64,000 nt of DNA, taken from assembly GCF_008011855.1 (NCBI RefSeq), contig NZ_VOUX01000032.1, positions 124,001-188,000 on the forward strand, given 5' to 3'. Source of the stretch: Serratia bockelmannii. GTDB lineage: Bacteria; Pseudomonadota; Gammaproteobacteria; Enterobacterales; Enterobacteriaceae. The position numbers were made by a program, and so were the translations under genes. Below the pieces are notes generated by a model. That model was not told the origin of the DNA and made no database searches. It worked only from the letters and a program-made list of their open reading frames with translations. Of this stretch, positions 1-10,163 are shown one piece after another; position 1 is the first letter of the stretch, and each line of letters starts with the position of its first letter.

Positions 1-1
1 C

Positions 2-532
2 CCGGCGGCGGATCTGTCCGAACAGATCTCGCTGGCGGGCACCGAGGCCTCGGGCACCAGCAATATGAAGTTCGCGCTGAACGGCGCGCTGACCATCGGC
101 ACGCTGGACGGCGCCAACGTCGAGATGCGCGAGCATGTGGGGGAGGAGAACATCTTTATCTTCGGCAATACCGCCGAGCAGGTCGAGGAGCTGCGCCGCA
201 ACGGTTACAACCCGCGCCAGTACTATGAGCAAGACCCGGAGCTGCATCAGGCGCTGACGCAGATCGCTACCGGCGTGTTCAGCCCGGAAGAGCCGAAACG
301 CTATGGCAATCTGTTCGACTCGCTGGTCAACCTCGGCGACCACTATCAGCTGTTGGCGGATTACCGCAGCTATGTGGACACGCAGGACAAGGTGGACGAG
401 GTCTATCTCAATCAGGACGAATGGACGCGGCGTGCGGTGCTGAACATCGCCAACATGGGCTACTTCTCCTCCGATCGCACCATTCAGGAATACGCGGACG
501 AAATCTGGCACATTCAGCCGGTGAAGCTGTAA
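2..532 (+). CDS. glgP: Glycogen phosphorylase, C-terminal part (cut by window edge)
   Basis: The 3' end of a glycogen/starch alpha-glucan phosphorylase, which releases glucose-1-phosphate from glycogen in the cytoplasm. The reading frame is open from base 2, so the gene starts before the window; about 176 residues are visible. The pyridoxal-phosphate lysine lies in the conserved block EASGTSNMK, followed by the GTLDGANVE block and the family C-terminus ([14 protein letters not shown]). The wording ([16 protein letters not shown]) fits E. coli GlgP better than its paralogue MalP, which lies 7 kb downstream in the same orientation. It is presumably the last gene of a glg operon. A bidirectional hairpin terminator follows directly. 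Confidence 0.97.
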   Translation, partial: PAADLSEQISLAGTEASGTSNMKFALNGALTIGTLDGANVEMREHVGEENIFIFGNTAEQVEELRRNGYNPRQYYEQDPELHQALTQIATGVFSPEEPKRYGNLFDSLVNLGDHYQLLADYRSYVDTQDKVDEVYLNQDEWTRRAVLNIANMGYFSSDRTIQEYADEIWHIQPVKL

Positions 533-552
533 AGCGGGACAGGAAAAAAGCA

Positions 553-577
553 AAGGGCCGGATAACCGGCCCTTTTT
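553..577. terminator. Bidirectional terminator between glgP and glpD
   Basis: The stem AAGGGCCGG (553-561) pairs with CCGGCCCTT (566-574) around the loop ATAA. A-rich bases precede it and a T-run follows it, so it can stop both glgP (plus) and glpD (minus), which converge here. Confidence 0.85.
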
Positions 578-591
578 CGTTACGCTGCGGC

Positions 592-2100
592 TCAGGAAGC
601 CAGAGACAGCGCTTTCGTTTTCGCGTGTTCTGCCAGCCAGGCTTTCACTCGCGCCTGCTGCGCCTCGTCCAGCCACATACCCAGCTTGGTACGGCGCCAG
701 ATGGCGTCGGCCAGTTCTACGACCCACTCTTTCTCGGTCAGGTAGCGCAGCTCGGCTTCATACAGACCGTGGCCGAAATCTTCGCCCAGATCGGCGAGGC
801 CGTTGGCGCCGGCCAGGATCAGCTCGCTCTGGCTGCCGTAGGTGCGGGCATAGCGGCGCGCGAGAGCTTCCGGCAACCAGCCGTGCGCACGGCGCAGTTT
901 GGCCGCGTAGCCGTCGCGGTCGCCGTCGATGTCACCGCCCGGCAGCGTGGCGTTTTTGGTCCATGCCGGGCCGCAGCCTGGGTAGTAGTGGGCCAGTTTT
1001 TCCATCGCATGCTCGGCCAGCTTGCGGTAGGTGGTCAGCTTGCCGCCGAAGACCGACAGCAGCGGCGCTTTGCCCTGCTCATCGTGCACGTCCAGCGTGT
1101 AATCGCGGGTGATCGCCTGCGGTGAATCGGACTCGTCGTCGCACAGCGGACGCACGCCGGAGTAAGTCCAGACGATGTCGTCGCGGCCCAGCTGCTTCTT
1201 GAAGTGATCGTTGTACACTTTCAGCAGATAAGCGATTTCGTTCTCGTCGATCTTCACGTCCTTCGGATCGCCTTTGTACTCCACGTCGGTGGTGCCGATG
1301 ATGGAGAACTCGTCATTCCACGGGATCACGAACACGATGCGGTGGTCTTCGTTCTGCAGAATGTAAGACTGCGGCTGATCGTGCACGCGCGGCACCACGA
1401 TGTGGCTGCCTTTGATCAGACGGATGCCGTAAGGCGATTTCAGCTTCAGGCCGTCGTCGAAGAAGTTTTTCACCCACGGGCCGGTGGCGTTCACCAGGCC
1501 TTTGGCGCGCCAGGTGAAGGTTTTGCCGCTGTCGATATCGACCGCTTCCACCATCCACAGGCCGTTTTCACGCCATGCGCGGGTCACTTTGGTGCGGGTG
1601 CGCACTTCGCCGCCGCGTTTTTCCACTTCCTGCGCGTTCAGCACCACCAGGCGAGCATCGTCAACCCAGCAGTCGGAATATTCGAAACCGCGCTTCAGTT
1701 CAGGCTTCAGCACCGACTCTGGTCCAAAGCGCAACCCCTTGCTGCCCGGCAGGCTGGTGCGTTTGCCCAAGTGATCGTACAGGAACAGGCCGATACGGAT
1801 CATCCAGGCCGGACGCAGGTGCGGCTGGTGCGGCAGGCGGAAACGCATCGGGAACGCGATGTGCGGTGCCAGCTTCAGCAGCACTTCACGCTCGGCCAGC
1901 GCTTCGCTCACCAGACGGAATTCGTAGTGTTCCAGGTAGCGCAGGCCACCGTGGATCAGTTTGGAACTGGCGGAAGACGTAGCACAGGCCAAGTCTTGCG
2001 CTTCCAGTAGCAGTACCGACAGCCCGCGCCCGGCAGCATCCGCCGCGATGCCGGCACCGTTGATGCCGCCACCGATAACGATCAAGTCTTTGGTTTCCAC
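592..2100 (-). CDS. glpD: Aerobic glycerol-3-phosphate dehydrogenase
   Basis: A membrane-associated FAD enzyme that oxidises sn-glycerol-3-phosphate to dihydroxyacetone phosphate and passes electrons to the quinone pool. It has 502 residues, close to the 501 of E. coli GlpD, with near-identical sequence throughout. The FAD dinucleotide motif GGGINGAG is at residues 10-17, followed by the ATSSASSKLIHGGLRYLE block. The start is a GTG at 2100 preceded by a strong GGAGGA site; the nearby upstream ATG is out of frame. The gene has its own promoter with GlpR operators and a CRP-like site, although glpR, glpG and glpE lie upstream on the same strand. It converges with glgP. Confidence 0.97.
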   Translation of the reverse strand: METKDLIVIGGGINGAGIAADAAGRGLSVLLLEAQDLACATSSASSKLIHGGLRYLEHYEFRLVSEALAEREVLLKLAPHIAFPMRFRLPHQPHLRPAWMIRIGLFLYDHLGKRTSLPGSKGLRFGPESVLKPELKRGFEYSDCWVDDARLVVLNAQEVEKRGGEVRTRTKVTRAWRENGLWMVEAVDIDSGKTFTWRAKGLVNATGPWVKNFFDDGLKLKSPYGIRLIKGSHIVVPRVHDQPQSYILQNEDHRIVFVIPWNDEFSIIGTTDVEYKGDPKDVKIDENEIAYLLKVYNDHFKKQLGRDDIVWTYSGVRPLCDDESDSPQAITRDYTLDVHDEQGKAPLLSVFGGKLTTYRKLAEHAMEKLAHYYPGCGPAWTKNATLPGGDIDGDRDGYAAKLRRAHGWLPEALARRYARTYGSQSELILAGANGLADLGEDFGHGLYEAELRYLTEKEWVVELADAIWRRTKLGMWLDEAQQARVKAWLAEHAKTKALSLAS

Positions 2101-2115
2101 GTCATCTTCCTCCAG

Positions 2116-2153
2116 ATGTTCGAAATAGCTCTTTCATGTTCGTTTTCGCTCAT
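2116..2153 (-). promoter_or_regulatory. GlpR operators at the glpD promoter
   Basis: Two ATGTTCG half-sites start at 2116 and 2136. The second pairs with CGCTCAT (2147-2153) to give an almost complete GlpR operator (consensus ATGTTCG-N4-CGAACAT). A minus-strand -10-like TACAAT lies at 2155-2160, so the operators overlap the likely transcription start. This fits repression of glpD by the adjacent glpR product. Confidence 0.7.
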
Positions 2154-2230
2154 GATTGTAATCAAAAACCAACAAGCAAGCCAAGACTTAACCAAACAAA
2201 AACATTTAGGCGTGATAGAGGTAACAGTTT

Positions 2231-2246
2231 GGTGATGATAGTCACA
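2231..2246. promoter_or_regulatory. CRP-like site upstream of glpD
   Basis: GGTGA-N6-TCACA matches 9 of 10 core positions of the CRP consensus TGTGA-N6-TCACA. It lies about 90 bp upstream of the probable glpD start point, consistent with catabolite control of glycerol use. Confidence 0.55.
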
Positions 2247-2303
2247 TAAATGATGTGGATATGGCGCGAGCGCGCAAACGGCTGTCGATGAAGAGGACGG
2301 GGA

Positions 2304-2331
2304 GTAGGAAACGGGGCGGCGGCGCGCCCCG
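2304..2331 (-). terminator. Probable glpR terminator
   Basis: The stem CGGGGCG (2312-2318) pairs with CGCCCCG (2325-2331). On the minus strand it is followed by a short T-run (TTTCC). It sits just past the glpR stop codon and would separate glpR from the glpD promoter. Confidence 0.5.
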
Positions 2332-2346
2332 CAGGTTAACAGCGGA

Positions 2347-3105
2347 TCAGCACAGCTCCAGTTGCACGTCGTACTGCTCGATGATTTTCATCACGCTCGG
2401 CGGCGGCAGCTGGTCGGTAAACAGGTAGTCGATCAGGTTCATGTTGCCCAGGTTGACCATGGCGTTGCGGCCGAATTTAGAGTGGTCGGTGACCAGCATC
2501 ACGCAGCGGGAATTTTCGATAATCGCGCGTTTGGTGCGCACTTCGTGATAGTCGAATTCGAGCAGCGAGCCGTCCATATCGATGCCGCTGATGCCGAGAA
2601 TGCCGTAATCGAGGCGGAATTGAGAGATAAAGTCCAGGGTGGCTTCGCCCATGATGCCGCCGTCACGGGTGCGCACTTCGCCGCCGGCCAGGATCAGGCG
2701 GAAGTCTTCCTTGGCGGTCAGCAGGGTGGCGACGTTGAGGTTGTTGGTGACCACGCGCAGGTTCTTGTGGTTCATCAGCGCATGGGCCACCGCTTCCGGC
2801 GTGGTGCCGATATCGATGAACAGCGTGGCGCCGTCCGGGATCTGGCTGGCGACGCGCTGCGCGATGCGGGCTTTCTCTTCCGACCACATCACCTTGCGAT
2901 CGTTATAGGCAGCGTTGACCGAGCTGGAAGGCAGCGCCGCGCCGCCGTGGTGACGCTGGATCTTGTTCTGGTCGGCCAGGTCATTCAAATCGCGGCGAAT
3001 CGTTTGCGGGCTGACGTCAAAATGTTCCACCAGCTCTTCCGTGCTGACGTAACCCTGCAGGCGCACCAGCTCGATAATTGCGTCATGACGCTGTGTTTGC
3101 TTCAC
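2347..3105 (-). CDS. glpR: Glycerol-3-phosphate regulon repressor, DeoR family
   Basis: Represses the glp genes and is released by glycerol-3-phosphate. It has 252 residues, as in E. coli GlpR. An N-terminal DeoR-type helix-turn-helix (VSPQTIRRDLNDL, about residues 27-40) is followed by the DeoR-C sensor domain with the phosphate-binding block DIGTTPEAVAHAL. The start is GTG at 3105 with an upstream GGGGA site; the N-terminus MKQTQRH is the family N-terminus. It lies 50 bp after glpG in what is probably a glpEGR transcription unit, and GlpR half-sites are present in front of glpD. Confidence 0.96.
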   Translation of the reverse strand: MKQTQRHDAIIELVRLQGYVSTEELVEHFDVSPQTIRRDLNDLADQNKIQRHHGGAALPSSSVNAAYNDRKVMWSEEKARIAQRVASQIPDGATLFIDIGTTPEAVAHALMNHKNLRVVTNNLNVATLLTAKEDFRLILAGGEVRTRDGGIMGEATLDFISQFRLDYGILGISGIDMDGSLLEFDYHEVRTKRAIIENSRCVMLVTDHSKFGRNAMVNLGNMNLIDYLFTDQLPPPSVMKIIEQYDVQLELC

Positions 3106-3155
3106 GATAATCCCCTAAAACGCCCGCCATGCCCGCTGGGCACAGCTCCCGGCTG

Positions 3156-3992
3156 TTATTGTTCGTTGTGTGCGCGATGACGCGTATCCCAAAATGCCAT
3201 CAATAACCCTAACACTAAACCGGCTACGTGTGCCGCGTTGGCGATCGACATTCCTAAAATATCGAAATATCCGGCCACCAGCCACAGCACCGAGAACACC
3301 ATCAGGCCGCGTGGCAGCATCAGGCCGCGCTCCGGCGCCCGTTCCCCCGTCAGCCACACATAGCCCATCAGCGCATAGACCACGCCCGACAGCCCGCCGA
3401 ACAGCGCGCCGCTGAACAGCGATTGCGCCCAGCCGCTGAAGAAGGCCGACACTACCGCCAGCACGAACAGCTTGCCGGCGCCGAGGCGTTTTTCCATCTG
3501 GCCGCCGAGATACCACCACCACATCAGGTTGAACAGAATATGCAGCAGGGAGAAGTGCAGGAACGCATGGCTGACCCAGCGCCACAGCTGCGTGTATTGG
3601 CTGCTGTCTTGCGGCCAGGAGAGCCAGTACATCACGGTATCGTCACCCAGCACCTGCATCAGGATGTAGACCGCGATGCACAGTACCATCACGCCGAGCG
3701 TCAGCGGCCCGGCCTTGCTGCGCAGGGTGTGCAGGTAGGATTCGCTCTGATAGTGCAGGCCGGCGTCGGTATGGCCGGTCTGCCAACTGGCGGCCTGATA
3801 ACGGCGGTTGAGCGGATCGACCAGAAACTGCTGCAGCTCGTGTTGCACCTGCTCGAGGTGGCTGTCGTCGGCCAGCCAGATTTCCGCCGCCTCGCCGCTG
3901 TTGCGCAGCTCAAGCCGGATGCCCTGGGTCGCCATATAGTCGACAAAGGCCAGCGCCAGGCGCGGGTTGGATATGGCGATTACTCTAACCAT
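3156..3992 (-). CDS. glpG: Rhomboid intramembrane serine protease
   Basis: An inner-membrane rhomboid protease that cleaves transmembrane substrates within the bilayer. It has 278 residues, against 276 in E. coli GlpG. A cytosolic N-terminal domain (about 1-90) precedes six predicted membrane segments. The catalytic dyad is visible: Ser202 in GLSGV and His255 in ANAAHVAG. The HXXXN block in loop 1/TM2 (HILFN) is also present. It lies between glpE and glpR on the minus strand; the link to glycerol metabolism in this operon is positional and not understood. Confidence 0.96.
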   Translation of the reverse strand: MVRVIAISNPRLALAFVDYMATQGIRLELRNSGEAAEIWLADDSHLEQVQHELQQFLVDPLNRRYQAASWQTGHTDAGLHYQSESYLHTLRSKAGPLTLGVMVLCIAVYILMQVLGDDTVMYWLSWPQDSSQYTQLWRWVSHAFLHFSLLHILFNLMWWWYLGGQMEKRLGAGKLFVLAVVSAFFSGWAQSLFSGALFGGLSGVVYALMGYVWLTGERAPERGLMLPRGLMVFSVLWLVAGYFDILGMSIANAAHVAGLVLGLLMAFWDTRHRAHNEQ

Positions 3993-4164
3993 TGCTCTTC
4001 CGTCGTAAGTGAATGATTTTGGCCGCGGCTTGCTCGCCGATGACCCTGACGGCCGATTATAACGTCGAAATCCTGAGCGCTGGCAAACGGATCTGCGAAA
4101 AACCCGCGAAAACGCGCATAAAATCGAAGGGAAAAGCCCGCCGATGCGCAGCGGGCGGCGGGGA

Positions 4165-4491
4165 TCAGGCAGAGGTTTCCACGTCTTGCGGGTACTGGCG
4201 GGCCCAGGCTTCGAAACCGCCGTCGATGCTGTAGACCGCGTCGAACCCCTGGTGCAGCAGGTATTGCGCCGCGCTGCGGCTGCTGTTGCCGTGGTAGCAC
4301 ATCACCATCACCGGCCGCTCGAAGTCGTTTTGCTGCATAAAGGCCGACAGGGTGGCGTTGGTGAGGTGAAAGGCGCCCGGCGTATGCCCGGCTTCAAAAC
4401 TTTGCGGATCGCGGATGTCGACCAGGGCGGCGCTGCCCTCTTTCCAGCGGGTGTACGCCTGCTCAACGTTGATCGCTTCGAACTGTTCCAT
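4165..4491 (-). CDS. glpE: Thiosulfate sulfurtransferase (single-domain rhodanese)
   Basis: Transfers a sulfane sulfur from thiosulfate to cyanide or thiol acceptors in the cytoplasm. It has 108 residues, identical in length to E. coli GlpE, starting [10 protein letters not shown]. The frame stays open 15 codons further upstream, but the family start and length favour the ATG at 4491. The active-site loop CYHGNSS carries the persulfide cysteine Cys65, and the rhodanese signatures DIRDPQSF and DGGFEAW are present. First gene of the probable glpE-glpG-glpR unit, 82 bp after malT. Confidence 0.95.
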   Translation of the reverse strand: MEQFEAINVEQAYTRWKEGSAALVDIRDPQSFEAGHTPGAFHLTNATLSAFMQQNDFERPVMVMCYHGNSSRSAAQYLLHQGFDAVYSIDGGFEAWARQYPQDVETSA

Positions 4492-4573
4492 ACTGCTGAC
4501 TGCCTCGTTATTGGGGGACGCCGCTATTGTAACCAACTCGGCGGCGTTTAAGACCAGAGGGATATCAGGGTTT

Positions 4574-7288
4574 TTACGCGCCGTACCCCATCATCTTCAG
4601 CAGCTGCTGCGCCTGCTGCACCGCCTCCTGGCGATGGGTCACGCCCAGTTTCTGATACAGGTTGCGGATGTGCGTCTTGATGGTGGTGGCCGCCACGTCC
4701 AGCTCGCCGGCGATCTGGTCGTTGCTGTAGCCGGAATAGATCAGCCCCAGCACCTGCCATTCACGCTGGGTGAGCGGGCTGGTGCGGATCAGCTCCGGCA
4801 CCTGCGGGTGGGTCAGCAACTTATCGACGAAGTTCTCGTCGAAATGCGCGAATTTGTGCCGATGATGCTGGTTGATGTCGCGCAGGATACGCTGGGCGCG
4901 ATGCTGCTCCAGCTCCGGCAGCGTGTTGAGCTGGATCAGCTGGCGCAGCTGCTGCGCCATCGCTTCGCCTTCGATGACGAAGTGGCTGATAAAGCCGGTG
5001 CGGTTAGCCAGCGACAGTGCTTCGATCAGCGCCTGCTGCGCTTCGCCCTTGCGCTCTTGCAGCCAGTACAGCTGGTTGCTGAGCAGCAGATTGCGGTTGA
5101 GATCGCTCACCAGCCGCAGGCGGCGGGCATTTTCGTTCAGTTCATCCAGCACTACGCCGGCCTCTTCATACTGGCCGAGTAGGATCTGCACCCGCGCGAT
5201 GTTGCGCCATTGGCCCTGCGTGAAGTGGTTGTCCGCCATACCGGGTTTTTCGGTGTGGCGCAGCCACTGGGCGGCGGCGGCGGTGTCGCCGGTCATCTGC
5301 CAGTGGATCACCCGCGATTTGTCGGTGTTGGTCAGCCAGTCGCGATGATAATGAGCGCCGTGCAGAAGGGCTTCGCACCGCTGCAGATGGGTATTGGCGT
5401 TGTCCAGGTCGCCGCGCGCCAGCGAGCATTTTGCTAACATGGCGATGCACTGCAGCTGCTGTTGCGGTTGGTAGTTCGCCAGAATTTTCAGCCCGGTGCG
5501 CGCCGCGTCTTCCGCTTCGTCCAGCCGCGACCACGACCACAGGATCTGCGCGCGAATGCGCAGCAGGAATTCGTGCATCGGCAGCTGTTCCAGGTGCTGT
5601 TCGCGGATCAGTTCGAAGGCCTTATCCTGGGTTTCGTAAGCGGCCTGCAGGTAGCCTTGGGCGATAAGAATTTCGCTCTGCTGCAGCAGCGCCCAGAGCG
5701 CGTAATGGTTGGCCTGATGACGACGCGCCATCTGTTCGGTTTGCTGCATCATCGGCAGCGCGCGCGCCAGCTCGCCCTTGCAGTGGTGCACTTCGCCGGT
5801 CACCGAGGTGGCGACGATGCGGCTGTAGTAGCTGGACAGCGGCAGGAATTTCAACGCTTCGGTCGCCAGCCGCTCGGCTTCTTCCGGTTTGCCGGCGTTG
5901 ATCGCCACCTGGGCGCGCAGGGCGTCGAACTCGGCGTGCAGCGTTTGGTCTATCTCGATTTTCTGTTCGCGCATGGTGCGCTCGGCGCGCTCCAGCAGGG
6001 TATTGACCTCGCTGTAGCGGTGCTGGCTCTGCGCCAGCCAGGCCTGCAGCAGCGCCAGCTTGGGGTTTTGGATCAGGCGCTCATAGGGCAGCGCGTTGAG
6101 GCACTCCTCCAGCAAGGCCAGTTCGCTGTGGTGGAACAGCGACCAGGCGTGTTGCAGCAGGATGTCGCGCAGCATGCTGACGTCGCTGGCCGCCAACGCG
6201 TGGTGAATGGCCTCCGCCGGATACCCCAGCGCCAGCCAGCCCTCGGCGGCGGCGCGGTGCAACCCCGGCAGCTCCAGCGCCAGTTCCCACTGGCAACGCT
6301 GGCGCAGGAAAGAGGCGAACAGCGGGTGGAAGTTGAACCATTCTCCGGTGTCGTCCATGCGGTGGATAAACAGCCCCTGGCGCTCCAGCTCCTCCAGCCG
6401 CTGCTGGCCGTTGTCTTCGCCGGTCAGTCGCACGATCAGCGCATCGTTCATCGAACGCAGCACCGAACAGCGCAGAAGGAAAGCGCGCGCATCGGCATCG
6501 ACGTGGTCCAGCACTTCGTCTACCAGGTAGTCGGACAGGTGACTGGCGTTCAGCCCCGCCAGGCGCTTGGCCGACAGCTGAGCCGACGAGGCGGACTGGC
6601 GGGCCGACAGCGCGATCAGCTGCAGCGCGGTGGCCCAGCCTTCGACTTCGTCGCACAGGCGGCTGCTGTCCTGCTGTTCCATCGGCGCCGCCAGGCGGCA
6701 GTCGAAGAACTGTTTGGCTTCCTGGTGGGTGAATGCCAGCTGCTGCGTGCCCATTTCCAGCAGCTGATCGCGCACCCGCAAATTGGCGATGCCGAGCGGC
6801 GGCAGGGTGCGTGAGAGCAGGATCAGCGTCAGGTTTTCCGGCTGATGGCGCAGGAAGAAGCGCATGGCTTCGTGGATGGCGTCGTTGGTGATCAGGTGGT
6901 AGTCGTCGATCACCAGGTACAGCGGCTGGTGCCAGTCGGCCAGCTCGATAAACAGCTGGGCGAACAACGCCGACAGGCTGGCGTACTGGTGTTTCTGGCT
7001 CAGCACCTCGCTCTTGACGCAGCGGCCGCCGCTGGCCTGCTGCAGCGCGGCAATCAGGTAGCTGGCGAAGCGCTCCGGCTGGTTGTCGCTCTCATCCAGC
7101 GAATACCAGCCCAGATCGGCCTTGCCGGCCGCCCATTGGGCGATCAGCGTGGTTTTCCCGTATCCCGCCGGGCAATTGACCAGTGTCAGGCGATAGTTGC
7201 CCGCGCTGGCCAGTTTGGCCAGCAGGCGATCGCGGATCACGGTATTTTGCAGCCGTACCGGGCGGCTCAGTTTTGATGGGATCAGCAT
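4574..7288 (-). CDS. malT: Maltose regulon transcriptional activator, STAND ATPase
   Basis: ATP- and maltotriose-dependent activator of the maltose genes. It has 904 residues (E. coli MalT 901). The order is an N-terminal nucleotide-binding domain with Walker [10 protein letters not shown] (39-47), a winged-helix region, a central superhelix of TPR-like repeats that senses maltotriose (about 440-800), and a C-terminal LuxR-type helix-turn-helix ([18 protein letters not shown] through [19 protein letters not shown], about 835-880). It is divergent from malPQ, one of its expected targets; MalT boxes are present before malP. The E. coli rtc genes that separate glpR from malT are absent. Confidence 0.97.
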   Translation of the reverse strand: MLIPSKLSRPVRLQNTVIRDRLLAKLASAGNYRLTLVNCPAGYGKTTLIAQWAAGKADLGWYSLDESDNQPERFASYLIAALQQASGGRCVKSEVLSQKHQYASLSALFAQLFIELADWHQPLYLVIDDYHLITNDAIHEAMRFFLRHQPENLTLILLSRTLPPLGIANLRVRDQLLEMGTQQLAFTHQEAKQFFDCRLAAPMEQQDSSRLCDEVEGWATALQLIALSARQSASSAQLSAKRLAGLNASHLSDYLVDEVLDHVDADARAFLLRCSVLRSMNDALIVRLTGEDNGQQRLEELERQGLFIHRMDDTGEWFNFHPLFASFLRQRCQWELALELPGLHRAAAEGWLALGYPAEAIHHALAASDVSMLRDILLQHAWSLFHHSELALLEECLNALPYERLIQNPKLALLQAWLAQSQHRYSEVNTLLERAERTMREQKIEIDQTLHAEFDALRAQVAINAGKPEEAERLATEALKFLPLSSYYSRIVATSVTGEVHHCKGELARALPMMQQTEQMARRHQANHYALWALLQQSEILIAQGYLQAAYETQDKAFELIREQHLEQLPMHEFLLRIRAQILWSWSRLDEAEDAARTGLKILANYQPQQQLQCIAMLAKCSLARGDLDNANTHLQRCEALLHGAHYHRDWLTNTDKSRVIHWQMTGDTAAAAQWLRHTEKPGMADNHFTQGQWRNIARVQILLGQYEEAGVVLDELNENARRLRLVSDLNRNLLLSNQLYWLQERKGEAQQALIEALSLANRTGFISHFVIEGEAMAQQLRQLIQLNTLPELEQHRAQRILRDINQHHRHKFAHFDENFVDKLLTHPQVPELIRTSPLTQREWQVLGLIYSGYSNDQIAGELDVAATTIKTHIRNLYQKLGVTHRQEAVQQAQQLLKMMGYGA

Positions 7289-7560
7289 AGTATTCCAGGG
7301 TATAAATCGCGGTTCCCGCCGGGATTGGAGTGGCGCTAATTATTTTATGGTTCGTAATTAATAGCTCCCCCTAACTTCTGCCAACCCTAAACGTATTGCA
7401 ACAAGCTTCCGCATCGGCTTGGAGTTAAGTTGCTATCGATCACACTTTTTTACGTTTGGCGCCGGCGCGCGGCGATGCGGTCGCGGATCGCATTTCCGGC
7501 CATGGACAAAACTTCAGCAGCGCGAATACTTGTGCTAACGTCATGGTTAACGTTCTCAGT

Positions 7561-7589
7561 GCTCGCCGCACGCGTTGGCGGGCTTTTTT
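7561..7589 (+). terminator. Free-standing plus-strand terminator upstream of malP
   Basis: GCTCGCC (7561-7567) pairs with GGCGGGC (7577-7583), with one G-T wobble and a 9-base loop, followed by six T (7584-7589). The minus strand has no T-run. The nearest upstream gene, malT, is on the other strand, so this terminator has no annotated gene to serve. Confidence 0.7.
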
Positions 7590-7646
7590 GCATCGTTGCA
7601 AGGGAGTCAAACAGTGCCTGAGATCACAATTCCAGCTACGCCCCAA

Positions 7647-7682
7647 TCCTCCTCCCCAGCTAATCCCCAGGCGGGATGATGC
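7647..7682 (+). promoter_or_regulatory. MalT boxes of the malPQ promoter
   Basis: CCTCCTCCCC (7648-7657) is the reverse complement of GGGGAGGAGG, which fits the MalT box consensus GGGGA(T/G)GAGG. ATCCCC and GGGATGAT follow at 7663-7681 and look like weaker boxes. The position, about 70-100 bp before the malP start codon, suits activation of malPQ by the divergently encoded MalT. Confidence 0.65.
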
Positions 7683-7748
7683 CGTCAGACTTTCTCACCG
7701 GCACGATAGCGGCAATTTGACCCACTTACTGGATAGAGAGTTTTCCTT

Positions 7749-10154
7749 ATGTCACAGCCTACGCTCAAGAAGGATGCTTTTCTGGCGGCGCTCGCCCGTC
7801 AGTGGCAACGGTTCGGCCTCAGTTCCGCACAGCAGATGACGCAACATCAATGGTGGGAAGCCGTCAGTGCGGCGCTGGCCGAGCAGTTGGCCGCACAGCC
7901 GGCGCCGCGCAAAAGCGCCAAACCGCTGCGCCACGTGAACTACATCTCGATGGAGTTTCTGATCGGCCGGCTGACGGCGAACAACCTGATCAACCTGGGC
8001 TGGTACGACACCGTCGAGCAGGCGCTGGCCGAGCAGAACGTCAAGCTGGCGGATTTGCTGGAGCAGGAAACCGATCCGGCGCTGGGCAACGGCGGGCTGG
8101 GGCGTCTGGCGGCCTGTTTCCTCGACTCGATGGCGACGGTGGAACAACCGGCCACCGGCTATGGGCTGAATTACCAGTACGGGCTGTTCCGCCAGTCGTT
8201 CCGCGAAGGGCAACAGCAAGAGGCGCCGGATAACTGGCAACGCGAGAGCTACCCGTGGTTCCGCCACAACGCCGCGCTGGCGGTGGACGTGGGCATCGGC
8301 GGCAAGCTGGAAAAGCAGGCCGACGGCCGCGAACAGTGGCGCCCGGCCTTCACCCTGCGCGGCGAAGCCTGGGATCTGCCGGTGCTGGGCTATCGCAACG
8401 GCGTGGCGCAGCCGCTGCGCCTGTGGCAGGCGACCCATCAGCATCCGTTCAACCTGAGCGATTTCAACGACGGCAAATTCTTGCAGGCGGAGAAGCAGGG
8501 CGTAGAAGCCGACAAGCTGACCAAGGTGCTTTACCCGAACGACAACCATCAGGCCGGCAAGCGCCTGCGCCTGATGCAGCAGTATTTCCAGTGCGCCTGC
8601 TCGGTGGCGGACATTTTGCGCAAGCACCATCAGGCCGGCCGCAAGATTGAAGAGCTGCCGAAGTACGAAGTGATCCAGCTGAACGACACCCACCCGACCA
8701 TCGCCATTCCGGAAATGCTGCGCATTCTGCTGGACGAGCATCAGCTGGAATGGGAGGCGGCCTGGGCGATCACCAGCAACACCTTCGCCTATACCAACCA
8801 CACCCTGATGCCGGAAGCGCTGGAGTGCTGGGATGAAAAACTGGTGCGCAGCCTGCTGCCGCGCCATTTCTCCATCATCAAACAGATCAACGCCAGGTTT
8901 AAAAAATTGGTGGATAAGCACTGGCCGGGCGACGAGGCGGTGTGGGCCAAACTGGCGGTGCACCATGACAAGCAGGTGCGCATGGCCAACCTGTGCGTGG
9001 TCAGTGGCTTTGCGGTCAATGGCGTGGCGCAGCTGCATTCGGATCTGGTGGTGAAAGATCTGTTCCCGGAATATCACCAGCTGTGGCCGAACAAATTCCA
9101 TAACGTCACCAACGGCATCACGCCGCGCCGCTGGCTGAAACAGTGCAACCCGGCGCTGTCGGGCCTGATCGACGAGACGCTGAAGGTGGAGTGGGCGAGC
9201 GATCTCGACGCGCTGCGCGGGCTGGAAAAATTCGCCGACGACGCGGCGTTCCGCCAGCGTTATCAGCAGATCAAACGCGACAACAAGGTGGCGCTGGCCC
9301 ATTACGTACACGGCGTAATGGGGCTGACACTTGACCCGGACGCGATCTTCGACGTGCAGATCAAGCGTCTGCACGAGTACAAACGCCAGCACCTGAACCT
9401 GCTGCACATCCTGTCGCTGTATCGTCAGCTGCGCGACAACCCCAACCTGGACATCGTGCCGCGCGTCTTCCTGTTCGGCGCCAAGGCGGCGCCGGGCTAC
9501 TACCTGGCGAAGAACATCATCTACGCCATCAATCAGGCGGCCGAGAAGATCAATAACGATCCGTTGGTGAAAGATCGCCTGAAAGTGGCGTTCATCCCTG
9601 ACTACCGCGTGTCGGTGGCCGAACTGATGATCCCGGCGGCGGATATCTCCGAACAGATCTCCACCGCCGGCAAAGAGGCCTCCGGCACCGGCAACATGAA
9701 GCTGGCGTTGAACGGCGCGCTGACGGTCGGCACGCTGGACGGCGCCAACGTCGAAATCGCCGAGCAGGTGGGCGAAGACAATATCTTTATCTTCGGCAAT
9801 ACCGTGGAGCAGGTGAAGGCGATAGTGGCGAAGGGTTACGATCCGCTCAGCTACCGCAAGAAAGACAAGCACCTGAAGGCGATTCTGGACGAGCTGGCGA
9901 GCGGCACCTTCAGCCACGGCGACAAGCACGCGTTCGACATGATGCTGCACAGCCTGCTGGAAGGCGGCGATCCCTACCTGGTGCTGGCGGACTTTGCCTC
10001 GTACTGCCAGGCGCAGCGCCGGGTCGACGAGCTGTATCGCGATCGGGACGAATGGACGCGGCGGACTATCCTTAACACCGCGCGCGTCGGCATGTTCAGC
10101 TCGGATCGCTCGATCCGCGATTACCAGCAGCGTATCTGGCAAGCCAAACGTTAA
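7749..10154 (+). CDS. malP: Maltodextrin phosphorylase
   Basis: Cleaves maltodextrins with phosphate to give glucose-1-phosphate; a cytoplasmic pyridoxal-phosphate enzyme. It has 801 residues (E. coli 797) and aligns end to end (family blocks [38 protein letters not shown]). The cofactor lysine lies in EASGTGNMK near residue 645, and the C-terminus [16 protein letters not shown] is the MalP ending. It is the first gene of malPQ, with malQ beginning 9 bp later. It is a paralogue of glgP at the left end of the window, with near-identical DNA over the cofactor region. Confidence 0.98.
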   Translation: MSQPTLKKDAFLAALARQWQRFGLSSAQQMTQHQWWEAVSAALAEQLAAQPAPRKSAKPLRHVNYISMEFLIGRLTANNLINLGWYDTVEQALAEQNVKLADLLEQETDPALGNGGLGRLAACFLDSMATVEQPATGYGLNYQYGLFRQSFREGQQQEAPDNWQRESYPWFRHNAALAVDVGIGGKLEKQADGREQWRPAFTLRGEAWDLPVLGYRNGVAQPLRLWQATHQHPFNLSDFNDGKFLQAEKQGVEADKLTKVLYPNDNHQAGKRLRLMQQYFQCACSVADILRKHHQAGRKIEELPKYEVIQLNDTHPTIAIPEMLRILLDEHQLEWEAAWAITSNTFAYTNHTLMPEALECWDEKLVRSLLPRHFSIIKQINARFKKLVDKHWPGDEAVWAKLAVHHDKQVRMANLCVVSGFAVNGVAQLHSDLVVKDLFPEYHQLWPNKFHNVTNGITPRRWLKQCNPALSGLIDETLKVEWASDLDALRGLEKFADDAAFRQRYQQIKRDNKVALAHYVHGVMGLTLDPDAIFDVQIKRLHEYKRQHLNLLHILSLYRQLRDNPNLDIVPRVFLFGAKAAPGYYLAKNIIYAINQAAEKINNDPLVKDRLKVAFIPDYRVSVAELMIPAADISEQISTAGKEASGTGNMKLALNGALTVGTLDGANVEIAEQVGEDNIFIFGNTVEQVKAIVAKGYDPLSYRKKDKHLKAILDELASGTFSHGDKHAFDMMLHSLLEGGDPYLVLADFASYCQAQRRVDELYRDRDEWTRRTILNTARVGMFSSDRSIRDYQQRIWQAKR

Positions 10155-10163
10155 GGAGAGCGA

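Larger units (their letters stand above)
7289..7748. promoter_or_regulatory. malT-malP divergent control region
   Basis: A 460-bp gap without a convincing gene. It must hold the malT promoter (minus) and the malPQ promoter (plus). A good CRP half-site (GATCACA, ending at 7444) lies about 150 bp before malT, with a poor left half. A second CRP-like site, AGTGC-N6-TCACA (7613-7628), matches 8 of 10 core bases and lies just upstream of the MalT boxes. A strong plus-strand terminator at 7561-7589 is not explained by either flanking gene. Confidence 0.6.

Noticed and set aside
5462-6814. 450-codon open frame opposite malT
   Set aside because: Antisense shadow; rich in Gln, Arg, Val and His, with no similarity. 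The malT frame fits the family end to end.
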